Source: Unio delphinus
Lineage: Eukaryota; Mollusca; Bivalvia; Unionida; Unionidae
NCBI GenBank assembly: GCA_029339505.1
Contig: JAQISU010000033.1
Coordinates: 4,849,001-4,913,000, forward strand
DNA: 64,000 nucleotides
Direction: 5' to 3'
Shown: positions 1 to 11,387 of the stretch, piece after piece
Position numbering within the stretch: the first letter of the stretch is position 1
Layout: every line of letters starts with the position of its first letter
Position numbers and translations under genes: made by a program
The notes under the pieces: model-generated
Told to the model about the DNA's origin: nothing
The model's database searches: none
What the model saw: the letters and a program-made list of their open reading frames with translations, nothing else

Positions 1-406
1 TGTGTTGCATGATCTGGCAAGGGATTGACCGGGACCTTTCATCGGGAAAACACTACTACTTCTGTATAAGTTGTATCGGATGGAACCCCTCGGATGCCGT
101 GGCTGCTGTTTTCATCCTGTGCGTTAGAACTGAACTCAAGTTCTATGTAGTTCAGCTCTTCAGTTTTGTTCACCTGCGAAAATATTTCAGTTTAGTTAAC
201 TACAAATGCTATATTTCAGAATGAATGATATTGTCAGATTTGTAATTTCACACATTCATTCCTGCTTGATACTGATCAATGACTGTGCAATTATTTTGAT
301 CAAATAGACAAAGTCCATTTCTTTTCCATACAACTCATAAAAAATCTGTACGAAGCACGTAATCGGACACTATTCACAGCAATGTTGTGCCTATCCTCCG
401 GGTTGG

Positions 407-501
407 TACATACATACATACATACATACATACATACATACATACATACATACATACATACATACATACATACATACATACATACATACATACATACATA
501 C
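407..501. repeat. (TACA)n microsatellite
   Basis: An almost perfect tetranucleotide array of about 24 units. Confidence 0.97.
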
Positions 502-582
502 TATTAGTTGAAAAGATATTTTTCAAAAATAAGTACCAATCCCATTCAAAATGCCCATCATTACTGCGATTAGTATCCGACA

Positions 583-703
<121 letters not shown>

Positions 704-1198
704 TTTAATATTGAATTTCTCTTTTTTTGGGGGGTGTGGGCATCAGGCAGATGCATTTCTCGTTTTTATGTATGTGTGTTTGCCCCCAGTATGTTATTAT
801 GTTGTATTTTATTTTAAAATTTGTCCATCTAAATCCCCAATTAATTTTTCCCCATCGGGGTTTTATATATATATATGGCTAGTGGTCTCCTATTATCCTT
901 GTGTTTGCTATTTGTGATTGGTGCTATTTGTGTGGTGCTTTATAAAGTATATACTTTGTATTTTTGTAAAGGATAGCCTTTTCTCGTTCAAACTTGTACC
1001 AGTTGTCTTGTTTCTTTTTTCCCTGTCTTCTCCAAATTTGGAAGACAATAAAAAGTTTATTTTATTTTAATTTAAAAAAAAAAATTTTTAATTTTTTTTT
1101 TTTTTTTGAATTTTACATAAATTGAAGTGTATTATTTAATAATTTTAGTGTTCTTCAATTTATCTATGTAATATTTATATGTTTGGTCCGTATGCCTT

Positions 1199-1244
1199 GA
1201 GACAGAAAATGTACAATTTTATTTGGCTGTACATTTCCTGTCTC
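1199..1244. repeat. 17-bp-arm hairpin in LINE 3' region
   Basis: The arm GAGACAGAAAATGTACA at 1199-1215 is the reverse complement of 1228-1244 except for one position, with a 12-nt loop. Short direct copies of TTTGGTCCG flank it. It could be a 3' RNA structure used by the reverse transcriptase. Confidence 0.8.
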
Positions 1245-1553
1245 AATTTGGTCCGGCCTTCAATTATTTATAATTTTATTTATTAAGAATTTGTTTTTAT
1301 CCAGAGAAATAGAAGTACATTAGAAAATATAGAGTTATTATTAAGGGTGGTTTTTCCAAACTCTGCCACAGGCCTGCCCACTTCGCGTGGCGCCATGTGA
1401 TTTAGCCCTATGGCGTCCTCATGTGTACTTTCCCCTTACATTGTTTATACAGCAATGAAGTTGTGAATTTTTCTTAATTTTTTTTTTAATTTTGTAAAAA
1501 AAAAATTTAAAAATATTTAAAGTTTGTTTTTAATAATTTTTTAAAAAAGATAT

Positions 1554-4500
1554 TTACCTAACCTTCATTAATGGTCCACACCTTATTAGAGTCCTCGTTA
1601 TAAAGTCCGTTATTTGTCGTACCAATTGTTTCTTAAAGTTTCCGTCTAGGAAGAGTAGTTGCCGTCTGTCATATTTGTCCACCTTCATTATTTCCATTAT
1701 TAGTTTGATTCGTTCTTCCTTTGTTTCGTCGCACTGTGTTATTGTGTGGTACTTCGTATATGGGGCACTTCTGCATAGAGGGCAGCTTACCGGGGTCCGT
1801 ATCATTCGTCTTCTAATAGCCACTTCGCCTGTTAGCCAGGCGTTGTGGAGGTACGTGTAGATCATACTTTGTACCTTTAGAGAGTTGATGTCGGACCAAT
1901 GCCTCCAGACTCTGTCCCAATTTACATAAGGCAATTCTAATTCTATTGAGGTTTTTGTTTTATTCGATTCTATTTCCAAAATCCAGTTGAATGTGTCATC
2001 CTTACTTAGTTCCCATAATTTTTTGTTTTCCCTAAACCCATATAAAATTTCTTTGATCCCCTTATATACGTGTGGTGCTTCTACTTTCTTAACTAATTTG
2101 TTGTTTGTGTATATGTCTTGTCTATGTTTCATTCCAAAACCTATCCAGAAAATGTATATTGCTTCCCATGCTACCTATCCTTTTAATCCTATTTATTATA
2201 CTTTTTGTTTTAATTAGGAGGGGATTAGGTAATGCTAGCCCCCCCCCCTTCTTTTGGCTCTATATAATGTTGACTTTTCTATGTAGTGTGTTTTTAAATT
2301 CCATATGTAGTCTATTATTTCATTGTCAAAAGTTTCTAGTGTTTTATTGTTAATGTCCACAGTGTTTATTAAGTATGTCAAATTTGAATACATATATGTT
2401 TTTGCAACCTGTGGACGTTCTATTAGACTAAGTGGTATTGGTGCCCAGATTTCTATATTTCCTTTATTTTTGTTTTTATTTTATTACAGATTTCTTTTTC
2501 TTCATTTGCCCCGAAGATTATCTCCAGGGCTTTTACCTTCTTTTTTATCAGGTGTGGGGGTAATACAGAGTGATTCTTACGCCAGTTGCCTATTAATAAA
2601 ATTTCTGTTTTATCATGATTTATTTGTGATCCTGATGCTTTGTCAAAAGCTTCGTATTTCTTTTGAAGATGTTTAAAGGAATTTAGATCATTAATAAAGT
2701 TAGTACAATCATCAGCATGTTGTAGCATCTTAAATTCTTCACTCAAGTTTGGTATTCTTACTCCTTTTATATTAGTATTGCTCCTGATCTTTATACTCAG
2801 GATTTCAATTGCTATTACGTATAACAACATTGACAGTGGGCAACCTTGCCTCACTGATCTGTTTATTTCGAATTTATCGAAATTTACTTGTACTTTTGCA
2901 GATATTTCATTATACGAGATTTTTGTCCAGTTTTGGAAATTTATTCCAAATCCAAATTTTTCCAGTACTTTTTGTGTATAATTTTTTTCTAATCTATCGA
3001 AAGCTTTTTCCTGGTCGAAAAGTACCATAGCACATTTCGAGTTTGAGTTATTTATGAAATCTATAATTGTCCTAATGTTAAGTATATTGTTATGTATGCT
3101 TCTATCTTTACCTCCGCATGTTTGATTAATGTTTACTATGTGGTTTCTATCCCGTGCTTAATCCTATTTGCTAGAATTCTACTCAGTATTTTTTAATCTG
3201 TGTTCAGGAGCGAGATGGGTCTCCAGTTTTTTAGGTCAGTTTTGTCCCCTTTACCTTTATACATGATAGTAATCAATCCCTCCCTCATTGTTTTTGTCAT
3301 TTTGTCAAATATTATCATATAGTAATTCTAAAATAGGTGCCACCTCACTTTGGAATTTCTTATAGAATTCTGCAGTGAAGCCATCTCTTCCTGGTGATTT
3401 ACCTTTAGCAAGTTCTTTTATTGTGGTTAGCACTTCCTCCACAGAAATGAATTCATCGCATCGTTTCTTATGCTCAGATGAAATAGTTTCACATTGTATA
3501 GAATTTAGATATTGTGTAATTATGTCATTGTCTATGTTTTGAGTAGTATAAAGTGTTGTATAATATTTTGGAACTTTTATCATTTTTTCAGCTTTAGCAG
3601 TAGGTTCCCCCCTTCTATTAATAAAGTGTCTAGTGTTTTCTCTCCCCCCCCCCCGTTTCATTTTTCCTCCCTTTTATATAATTCCTTAGCCTGCTTGTAT
3701 AAATGGTGAAATTTTCCCGCCCTTATTTCGTTTCCCTTTGTTTCATATTCCTCTAACTTTTTTAATTGTTTGGAGTAGCTCTCCTTATCCCTCAAAGGTG
3801 TAGTTTCTGCAGTTATAATCTTGTTTAGTGCTAGTTTTTCTTTTTTTTGAATCCGTTTACGTTTAGTTGAGTGATATATTGCTATTTGTTTAACTTTTTG
3901 TTTAAAGTTATCCCAATCAGTTGCTATATCAGCTATATTTTTTCCCTCTTCGTTTGTAAGCATTTTAGGGATTCTGCTTTTATTTCTTGAATTAGTTGTT
4001 CATCTTCAAGAATTGAGTTATTTAACTTCCATACCCCTTTTCCCCATCTACTGTTTTTTATCACTATTTTTAAAATTATTTGTTTATGGTCTGAAATTTT
4101 AAATTCTAGAATTTTTGCTTTTTTATATATTTTATAATCGAAATCTGATACATACAATTTATCTATTCTGCTAGCTCCTTTTATTCCCTGTCTTACATAT
4201 TCATATGTATACTCAGTTCTTAATAGATTTAGTTTTCTATACACATCTGTTAGTTTATTTGTATTTATTAATTTACCCATAACTGCCATGTCTGATATAT
4301 CTTTGGTTGTTAATTTTCCAGTTCTATCTACATTATCCCCTACCCAATTAAAATCTCCCCCCATAATCAGACACTCTGCGGTGAAACTATTTAGGTAATT
4401 AGTTAAATTTATTATAAAGTCATGGTGACTATTCCTTTCTGCTGGAGCATATATATTCATGATATGTAATTTTTCATTGTTAATATGTATTATTCTTCCC

Positions 4501-4790
4501 TTTAAACTAATATCCTATTTCATTATTTCCCAATTTTGCCTGTATCTGTTTCGTACTTTTATTGCAACTCCTGCTCTAGTGTCATTGTCTTTAGCATCAT
4601 TGGTCACTACTATTGCATCCATTTTTGATTCAAGTTCAGATAACATGTTTGGTGTGAATTTGTTGTGTGTTTCATGAATTAGTATTATGTCCTGTTTTAA
4701 TTTGTAAGAGTCGTACCATTTTGTCCCTATCTATTCCGTTAATGTTTATTGATGTGATATGGAAGTTTAGTTCTTCCATTATTGGTTCCA
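1554..4790 (-). pseudogene. LINE ORF2: endonuclease-reverse transcriptase, broken
   Basis: The N-terminal part (about 3933-4790) is an exonuclease-endonuclease-phosphatase fold that would nick target DNA; it shows the SININGI, GGDFNWV and ISDHK motifs. The reverse transcriptase follows: the KSPGRDG region near 3400, FDQEKAFDR and RQGCPLS near 2820-3010, and a catalytic box reading QHADD near 2715, where this clade usually has Y or F before ADD. The C-terminal segment (1554-2132) carries a C-x2-C-x7-H-x4-C finger. The frame is interrupted near 3940, 3660, 3300-3030 and 2450-2130, so no active enzyme is expected. The L1/Tx1 assignment is by motif style only. Confidence 0.85.
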
Positions 4791-4958
4791 GGTGGCTCCT
4801 ATTATAGAAAAAAGTTTCTATTATGTATAGTTAAATAAATTCTAAATTACTTAATTATTATTATTTGTAGGAGTTTGGGGCATTAACTCCTCGTCTGTCA
4901 GTCTCCTAGTGTCTTGTGTCTCCTTATTGTTCGTCTCTGTCGATGTTTCTTGTGATGT

Positions 4959-6193
4959 TTATATGTCAGTCATGTTTTCCGTATAGATGATTTCGTCCGT
5001 CGTGTTGTGGTAATCTGTGTCAGTGATTTCATTTTCTTCTGTTGAATCCGATGATAATTTGGGTTCTGGTTTGTTCTCTATTGGTTTCCTTTTCAGATTG
5101 TTTAACGTTTTCCTTTGAGGAACTTGCCTAGGAGCTTGTACTGTATCGGCTTCCTGGCTGTTTGAGGAGTCTGTCAGTGTGTTATTTTTTCTTTTTCTCT
5201 CTCTTCTTCTATATGGCGCTAAAGGGGTAGATTCTATTTGCAATATGTCACTCATTGCCGTTTCATTTAGGACTTCTAGGCCTAATTCTCCTGATTCTTC
5301 CTCTATCGGGAGGATATCAAATCTATTCCCGGTCTTCAGGGGTGTAGTTGGTACTATTCATTTTGTTGTTTTCTTTGGAGTTAGGAAAAAGTCCTCCGTC
5401 TCCAGTATATCCTCCCCTCTTTCTACCTGTTGCTCCTGTGGTTCTTGTGGTTTCTGTGATTCCGTTGGCTACTGTGGTTCAAGATCAGCTTCTTCCTCAG
5501 TTTCTGTAATTTTTGCTGCCCTTGCTGCATATGAAGTTGGATCTCTTCTTATTTGGGGCAGCGTGCAGGTTTTTACTCCATGGCCTACTACTTTACATCT
5601 AGGGCAGGGTCTATCTTTTTCGCAGCCTTTGTAACAAGATTGGCATAGTAAGCCCATTGTGTAAAAGAAAGGTGGTATTGTTTTGGCCTCTTCTGGCGGT
5701 ACCTTTATAATCCAATCTTCATTCTTTATACCTTCATATCCGTAGCAGGATGCTTTCTTTTCATCTGCGATATGGATTTTGTTGATGTACATCAGTTTCT
5801 CTATGAATACTATCGATGATATTTCCAATGGTACGCCAGATATAAAAATATCAACCCTTTTGGGGGCAATTTGCCTCACTATTGTTGCTGTTTCTGTGAT
5901 CTTGACCCTCTGGCCTAGAATGGAGATCTCACTTTGATTTAGCAGGTTTTTTTGGGGGGATACAAGATATACTTGTTGCGTCCCCCATACTGAAGTGCAT
6001 CAATCTCGTTAAGGTCGATCCCAAGTACTTTCATGGACGTCAAAACTTCTGTTTGTCTGGGGAAGTTAGTTGTATCCCCAAAATCTAGGGTTTGGCAACC
6101 TACCTTGTGATGTATAATCAGTGTTTGGTGGCCTGACTCTCCTTCTACTTCTGTCTCGAAAAAATCACTTATCTTATATTTGTGTGGCTCCAT
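4959..6193 (-). pseudogene. LINE ORF1: zinc-knuckle RNA-binding protein, broken
   Basis: Likely start at 6193, reading MEPHKYKISDFF. The middle holds two close Cys/His knuckles (CQSCYKGC and CPRCKVVGHGVKTC, about 5560-5640), the nucleic-acid-binding part typical of Tx1-type ORF1 proteins that coat the element's RNA. The C-terminal third is charged, low-complexity and contains a basic RRRERKRK stretch. A frameshift lies near 5880-5950, next to a run of seven T and six G, and in-frame stops lie near 5468 and 5357. Confidence 0.75.
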
Positions 6194-6345
6194 TTGTCCT
6201 GTCAGTCCTAAACAGGGGATTTTACACAAATAATAATACAAAAATTGAAAATATGGTGCAAAATAACTATTTAAATTGAAAGGGTGCAGAAACAAAATTA
6301 TAAGGAAAAACAAAAAAGGAAATGAAAGTTAAAAGTGAACCAAAA

Positions 6346-6985
6346 AAAACTGGTCAACACTACTCACAGGTTATACCTGTATGCAGCAAGTTAATCCAAA
6401 TAATCATTGAGTGCGCACAAAAAACACGTCCGTTCTCTTCGCCAATGTCGCAAATTGCGATTTTTCCCCCTTATTGGCGATAAAAATGTCCTATCTGGCA
6501 ATTTGTTTGCCGACAGACTTTTTGGTTATTTAATTTGTATAAACAATCATGGATTTGGACTGGATAAATAATAAGGGAGAACGAAAGGAAGGCACAGACG
6601 TGACTAAGCAATGCATTGGAGTCAATCTGTACACAAATGATCCTTTGTTTGTATCGACAACCCCATCTTAGCAGTGCATTGTTACATCAAAATCTGCTTA
6701 TGCTGACATCTGGGCCGAGTACTGCTGTATGCTGTGATACAGTCAATCATGCTACCGTACTATACCTGCAACTGGCCGACTTCTGAGGACGCGAATAGAA
6801 CAGATAAAATTAACTGAATGGCTAATCCTTTTGTTTGCTTTCTTTTTTACATATACCAATACAATAGTTTTGCTGAACCTTCATAGAAGCTGATAACCTT
6901 TGAAGCACAGACTACTGTGTATTCATACAAAGCAAATGGAAAAAATCTCAGTCACAATTATATCTGTCGCCTCTGTAACATTATC
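6346..6985. other. No gene seen
   Basis: Mixed-composition unique-looking DNA upstream of the LINE. Nothing coding, structured or repetitive could be supported. Confidence 0.5.
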
Positions 6986-7204
6986 ATGAGCAAACGGAAG
7001 TTAGACGTTGCGTGTTCATCATCTCCTCCTAAGTTAACAAAATTAACGGCTTTTGGATTTAGTGCAAATTCATCAGACAATACAGTCACTGAACCCGATG
7101 ATAAACCTTGCAGTCCAACATCATCTACATGTAATGCTTCAAGTGCAACACCACATAATGATGAACAGGGCAAAAATTTCCCAAAAATGTATAGACACTA
7201 TTAA
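6986..7204 (+). CDS. Possible N-terminal coding exon, unknown protein
   Basis: A 72-codon frame starts MSKRKLDVACSSSPPKL and is Ser/Thr/Pro-rich with a basic start. Basic SKRK-type starts occur at the N-termini of some hAT/BED-type transposases and nuclear proteins, but no domain is visible and the frame ends soon after. It may be a 5' exon or a transposon relic. I do not recognise it. Confidence 0.25.
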   Translation: MSKRKLDVACSSSPPKLTKLTAFGFSANSSDNTVTEPDDKPCSPTSSTCNASSATPHNDEQGKNFPKMYRHY

Positions 7205-8215
7205 AAGTATATTGCACTTTTATGCGCAATAAACATAAAATTTATAACGATAAAATCATTGTTCCAAACATAATGATCAATGCGATGTGATGCCACATTG
7301 ACTGATATGGTAACAGTAGGCCTAGAGAACATGTTTACCCTAAACTGTTACTTTCAAAACCCAAATATTGCATTGTTGCGATTTTTATGTGAAGAAGAAT
7401 ACTGGTTGCAGACATTCCCACATTTACTGTAATGCATTTGTGATCGGATATTTGCAGTATTTTGCTGGAACAATTGACTGGACAGAAGACAAACAATTTT
7501 TCTTCTTTTTTTGAGTCGGATTTGCATCCCCTATTTATTACGTAAAAAGATGCTGTTGTTCAATAAAGTTCTTTCAGTTAGGATACCCATTTGTATTCGA
7601 ATTCCCCTGCTGTATATATATAATCACATTCAAAATCCAATCGAAAAAAAAAAATAAAAAAGCCTCGGCTTTAGTAGCTGATCCCTGATAACGCAAATAT
7701 GATAAAACGATACGATACATATTATTCTGTATACATTTAATTAAGAAGAGGCTTAGCGTGCCGAGCTTCATTTCAATGAAAGTTTTCTTCAGCGAGTGGT
7801 ATAAGAAAAACACAGCGTGCATAATGTGCGTTTTATTTATACCCCATACGTATACACATACTTATGTTTTTGAAGGAGTTAACACTGATTACATCAAACT
7901 GCGTAAAGGTGATGGAAATGAGTTCTTCACCTCTGTGTTCAGTGGGTCTGCTACAAAATTTAGTTTTCAACTGTTGCTGGTATTCCCAGTCATTACTTAA
8001 ATTGCATCTTTTTATGATTCATTATACTTATTCGTAGCTATTAAACAAATGGTAGAGACCCTTAATAGAGAACATAGCTATAAACATCGCATACCCAATG
8101 TCCCCAACAGTGAGTACATACAAATGAGTGGAACAAGATGTTTTCAAACGTTTAAAGTTATTTACAGATGAGCCAAACCATTATTATTCTTTACGGATGA
8201 TTGTAAAATTGATCA
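7205..8215. other. No gene seen
   Basis: AT-rich sequence with short homopolymers. Frames here are short and without recognisable domains. Confidence 0.5.
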
Positions 8216-8218
8216 TTT

Positions 8219-8408
8219 CTCTCTGTTTGTGTCTGTCTGTCTGTCTATGTCTCTATCTCTGTGTCTGTCTGTCTGGTTGTCTATGCAGGTCTGTATGTCT
8301 GTCTGTCTGTCTCTCTCTCTCTCTGCTTTGTCTGTATTTTTTACCACACACAAGACAAAACAGAGAGAGAGAGACAGATCTGGATCAGCTGACTTGAAAC
8401 ATATGCTG

Positions 8409-8449
<41 letters not shown>
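8219..8449. repeat. (TCTG)n/(TC)n and (GA)n microsatellites
   Basis: Degenerate TCTG/TC array at about 8219-8330 and a clean GA array at about 8410-8449, separated by some 80 bp that are also purine/pyrimidine biased. Confidence 0.9.
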
Positions 8450-8450
<1 letters not shown>

Positions 8451-8551
8451 ATCAGTTGAGATAAGACTGACTTGCTCACTGTCCAGTCCGCATAGTGAGA
8501 GTGAGCGATGTTGAAGAATATAGACGAATACTCTTCTACGTCGAAATGTAA

Positions 8552-8628
8552 CAGTAATTTAGTATCGCAATGGTTGATATTAATTTAGTATCGCAATGGT
8601 TGACAGTAACTTAGTATCGCAATGATTG
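8552..8628. repeat. Three tandem ~27-bp repeats
   Basis: Three adjacent copies of a unit containing TTAGTATCGCAATGGTTGA, with small differences between copies. Confidence 0.85.
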
Positions 8629-9509
8629 GTCAGTTTGCAATTTTTGCTGTAGATTTCAAGTACTGTTATTTCTCAATGGCTCCAGTACCTTCAAAAAATG
8701 AATATATTCGGCGCCTTAAAGCGAACCAACTGGAAACGTTACATAATATTACGTTGGCGAAATCGACTAGAACAGACCTTACGTGTACCCACTCGAGGTT
8801 CAGGTCATGCTATAACCCAGATTAGAGAGGAGGAGAAGGTAAAAGGAATTGTAAATCTTTCACCTGTGTATTTTCTGACTCCGTCTCCTCGTTAATACAG
8901 CTGTTTGAATTTGTGGTTGACGAACGTTGTTTAACTGCAGCATATGCGTTGTTTATATTCATATACTGAAAAATACATATATTTTTACATTTTTAAGTAT
9001 CTTGGTTTAATAAAAGTGTCCATAATTTATTATTGAAATTATTTGTTGAAAAGAATGTCACATATCTTCTACGAGTAAATGTAGCAATGACAAAAATACC
9101 ATAATATACATGTTTGAGGTAGAAGCTTGAAAATGAAGAAGAAAAAAAACGACAGAAAACTATGGTCATTATTAGTAGCAGCAGTGTTATCGTCTTTGTC
9201 GTCGTCGTCGTTCTTGTTGCTTATTATGACGACGATGAACCGGAGTCGCAGTTATAACTACTGTTACCAGCGTCTAATATAGGATTGCCTAAACCGCCTT
9301 CACAGCCTGCATCTCCCTACTTAATGTTAGTAAAACACCGCTTGGTGATGTCTGGGATCAAACTATGCTGCTCTCCAACATCATTGACTCTTGATTGCTT
9401 CGATTGGCGCGGAAATGTGATTCTCTGGATTTGAGTCGATGATTGAGATTTTACTGTTAGATAGGTGTTGTCGATGACGGCATGCTGGCTAAAGACTTTC
9501 TTTAATTAA

Positions 9510-9510
<1 letters not shown>

Positions 9511-9540
<30 letters not shown>

Positions 9541-9541
9541 T
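9511..9541. repeat. (ATT)n microsatellite
   Basis: About ten trinucleotide units. Similar ATT runs at the 3' ends of CR1/L2-like LINEs make a retroposon tail possible. Confidence 0.9.
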
Positions 9542-10619
9542 GCCTTAATATGATGCTGTTATTTATGTCATATGTGCGGAACTGCCTAATATGATTCACA
9601 TGCAAACGACAGACGAGGCCAAGAAAAATTGTTATCGCTTTTCTGGACAACAGTCGAACCTTTGCTCAGGTTGACACGCCGAAGCAAAATGTCGTCATTT
9701 GTGACAAAATGCTGAATCAAAGAAAACAGTTTTAATATTTGATGGAGAAACAATCAACCAAATAGTGACTAAGATCGCTCACCTGCCTCTATTTGCCCAA
9801 TTAGCTAAATGCCATAGTAATTGGCAAGATTACTAGGTAAATAAAACTTTAAAATTAATTTGATCCACTTCATTATAGTGTTATATTTAATACAAGTCAT
9901 TTACGGATTTGTGGTTTATTTAAATGAGGAACTGAATAATTCAAATAAATTTAAAATGTATTTTGCCTGATTTTATTTTTTTGATTTTATTTGGTTTTAT
10001 TTTATTAATCGGTTTTGGAGACGAAGTCACTAGAATACGTTCTCTTTTTTAATGAGGGCGGATCTAGTAACAAAGCCTTGAGACTCCTTTAAGCAGAAAA
10101 GTTATTAGGTTGGCCCAAAATTGTATTCAAATATATTGAAGAATAAATAGTTACAATGACTTTCTGTGCTTTGTAGCATTGACCATGTTTAATAGCCTAT
10201 CAGAGTATTGGCATACATAATAAAAGGCTAATATACCAGGATGTGATGCTGTAATCTATCTTACAGGCTAGGAACAGCGGCCATATTAGATAGCGGATTG
10301 TTAGCAAGGTAGATAATTAATAAGACAAGGAGCTAAAAATCTATGTGCTAACTTTGGTTGAAGTATGGTCGGTGAAGTAAAGTTTCAAAATAAATTTATA
10401 TGTAGTTAAATTTATATATGTCGGAAGGCATGTAGGTAGTAATTTTATGATTTTTTATATTTGAAATACACGAAAGTATGATATTCATACTGTTCATATT
10501 GATGGAAGGATAAAGCTTAAAAATAAAACAAGATAACATTTCTTGCTTTGCTAGTGTCACGGGCATCTTAAGCCTCCAAAATGTTACCAAAAGTTGCGGA
10601 ATACTATTGACTCCCGTGG

Positions 10620-10722
10620 TATGTATGTATGTATGTATGTATGTATGTATGTATGTATGTATGTATGTATGTATGTATGTATGTATGTATGGATGGATGG
10701 ATGTATGTATGTATGTATGTAT
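10620..10722. repeat. (GTAT)n microsatellite
   Basis: A tetranucleotide array with a short ATGG interruption near 10688. Confidence 0.95.
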
Positions 10723-11387
10723 ATTATAAATAAGGAACATTACTATTTTATTCAAAATATATGGGTAAACCTGACACGCACAAAAATTATAAATATAATA
10801 CTAAAGAAATGCATTCCGAGAGAATTATAAACCTGTAAAATTTGTTTTGTACTAAAACAAGACCATTGTTATGTGAATAAAATAATATCATTGGTGTAGC
10901 TATTACTTAAGCAACCTTTAAAACAAAAAATACGTGATTATCATGTTATCAAGACAACACATCCATCCTACTTCCAGATGGGATATAATCAATTTAAACG
11001 CGTATCGTATGTCACACATAAAGTTATCACATGAATCTAATACGTATAGAATATGCAAAGGCGTATAAAGTTAAGTATGCATTCTATGTACAATGTATTT
11101 ATAAATTGATGTCTGCGTTAAAGTAAGCAAGTGTGGAAGTATGTGTGTTTGTGAGTATGAGTCTGTTGTCATGTATGTCTCAGTGCTAGACATAACATAA
11201 ACTGCCACATTGCAGACATTGTAGCGATATGAAATTGTTAAAGCTACGTTAAAAATCCAAATCATATTACACATATATTTCACTAATCCCCCCCCCAACA
11301 TGAATCATGAATCAATGGATGGAGAAAATCTAAATCATTGGTGAAACGTAACACAAAGAAGAATTTTTTGAAAATAAGTATACTTAC

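Larger units (their letters stand above)
1100..6345 (-). mobile_element. Degenerate L1/Tx1-like non-LTR retrotransposon
   Basis: A two-ORF LINE reads right to left: an ORF1 with CCHC zinc knuckles (about 4959-6193), then an ORF2 with an apurinic-type endonuclease, reverse transcriptase and a C-terminal Cys/His finger (about 1554-4790). Both ORFs are broken by several frameshifts and stops, so the copy is not autonomous. The proposed 3' UTR (about 1100-1550) is A/T-rich and holds a 17-bp hairpin. The outer limits are estimates; I saw no clear target-site duplication. Confidence 0.85.
8629..11387. other. Gene-poor stretch with simple repeats
   Basis: No supported gene. It contains an ATT array (9511-9541) and a GTAT array (10620-10722). 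A short TTAGGTTGGCCCAAAA near 10117 resembles a mariner end but has no partner. Undetected 3' exons of the receptor gene that ends near 11388 could lie here, since its last seen exon finishes with a donor site. Confidence 0.5.

Noticed and set aside
10117..10135. Mariner-like end TTAGGTTGGCCCAAAA
   Set aside because: No inverted partner and no transposase sequence nearby.
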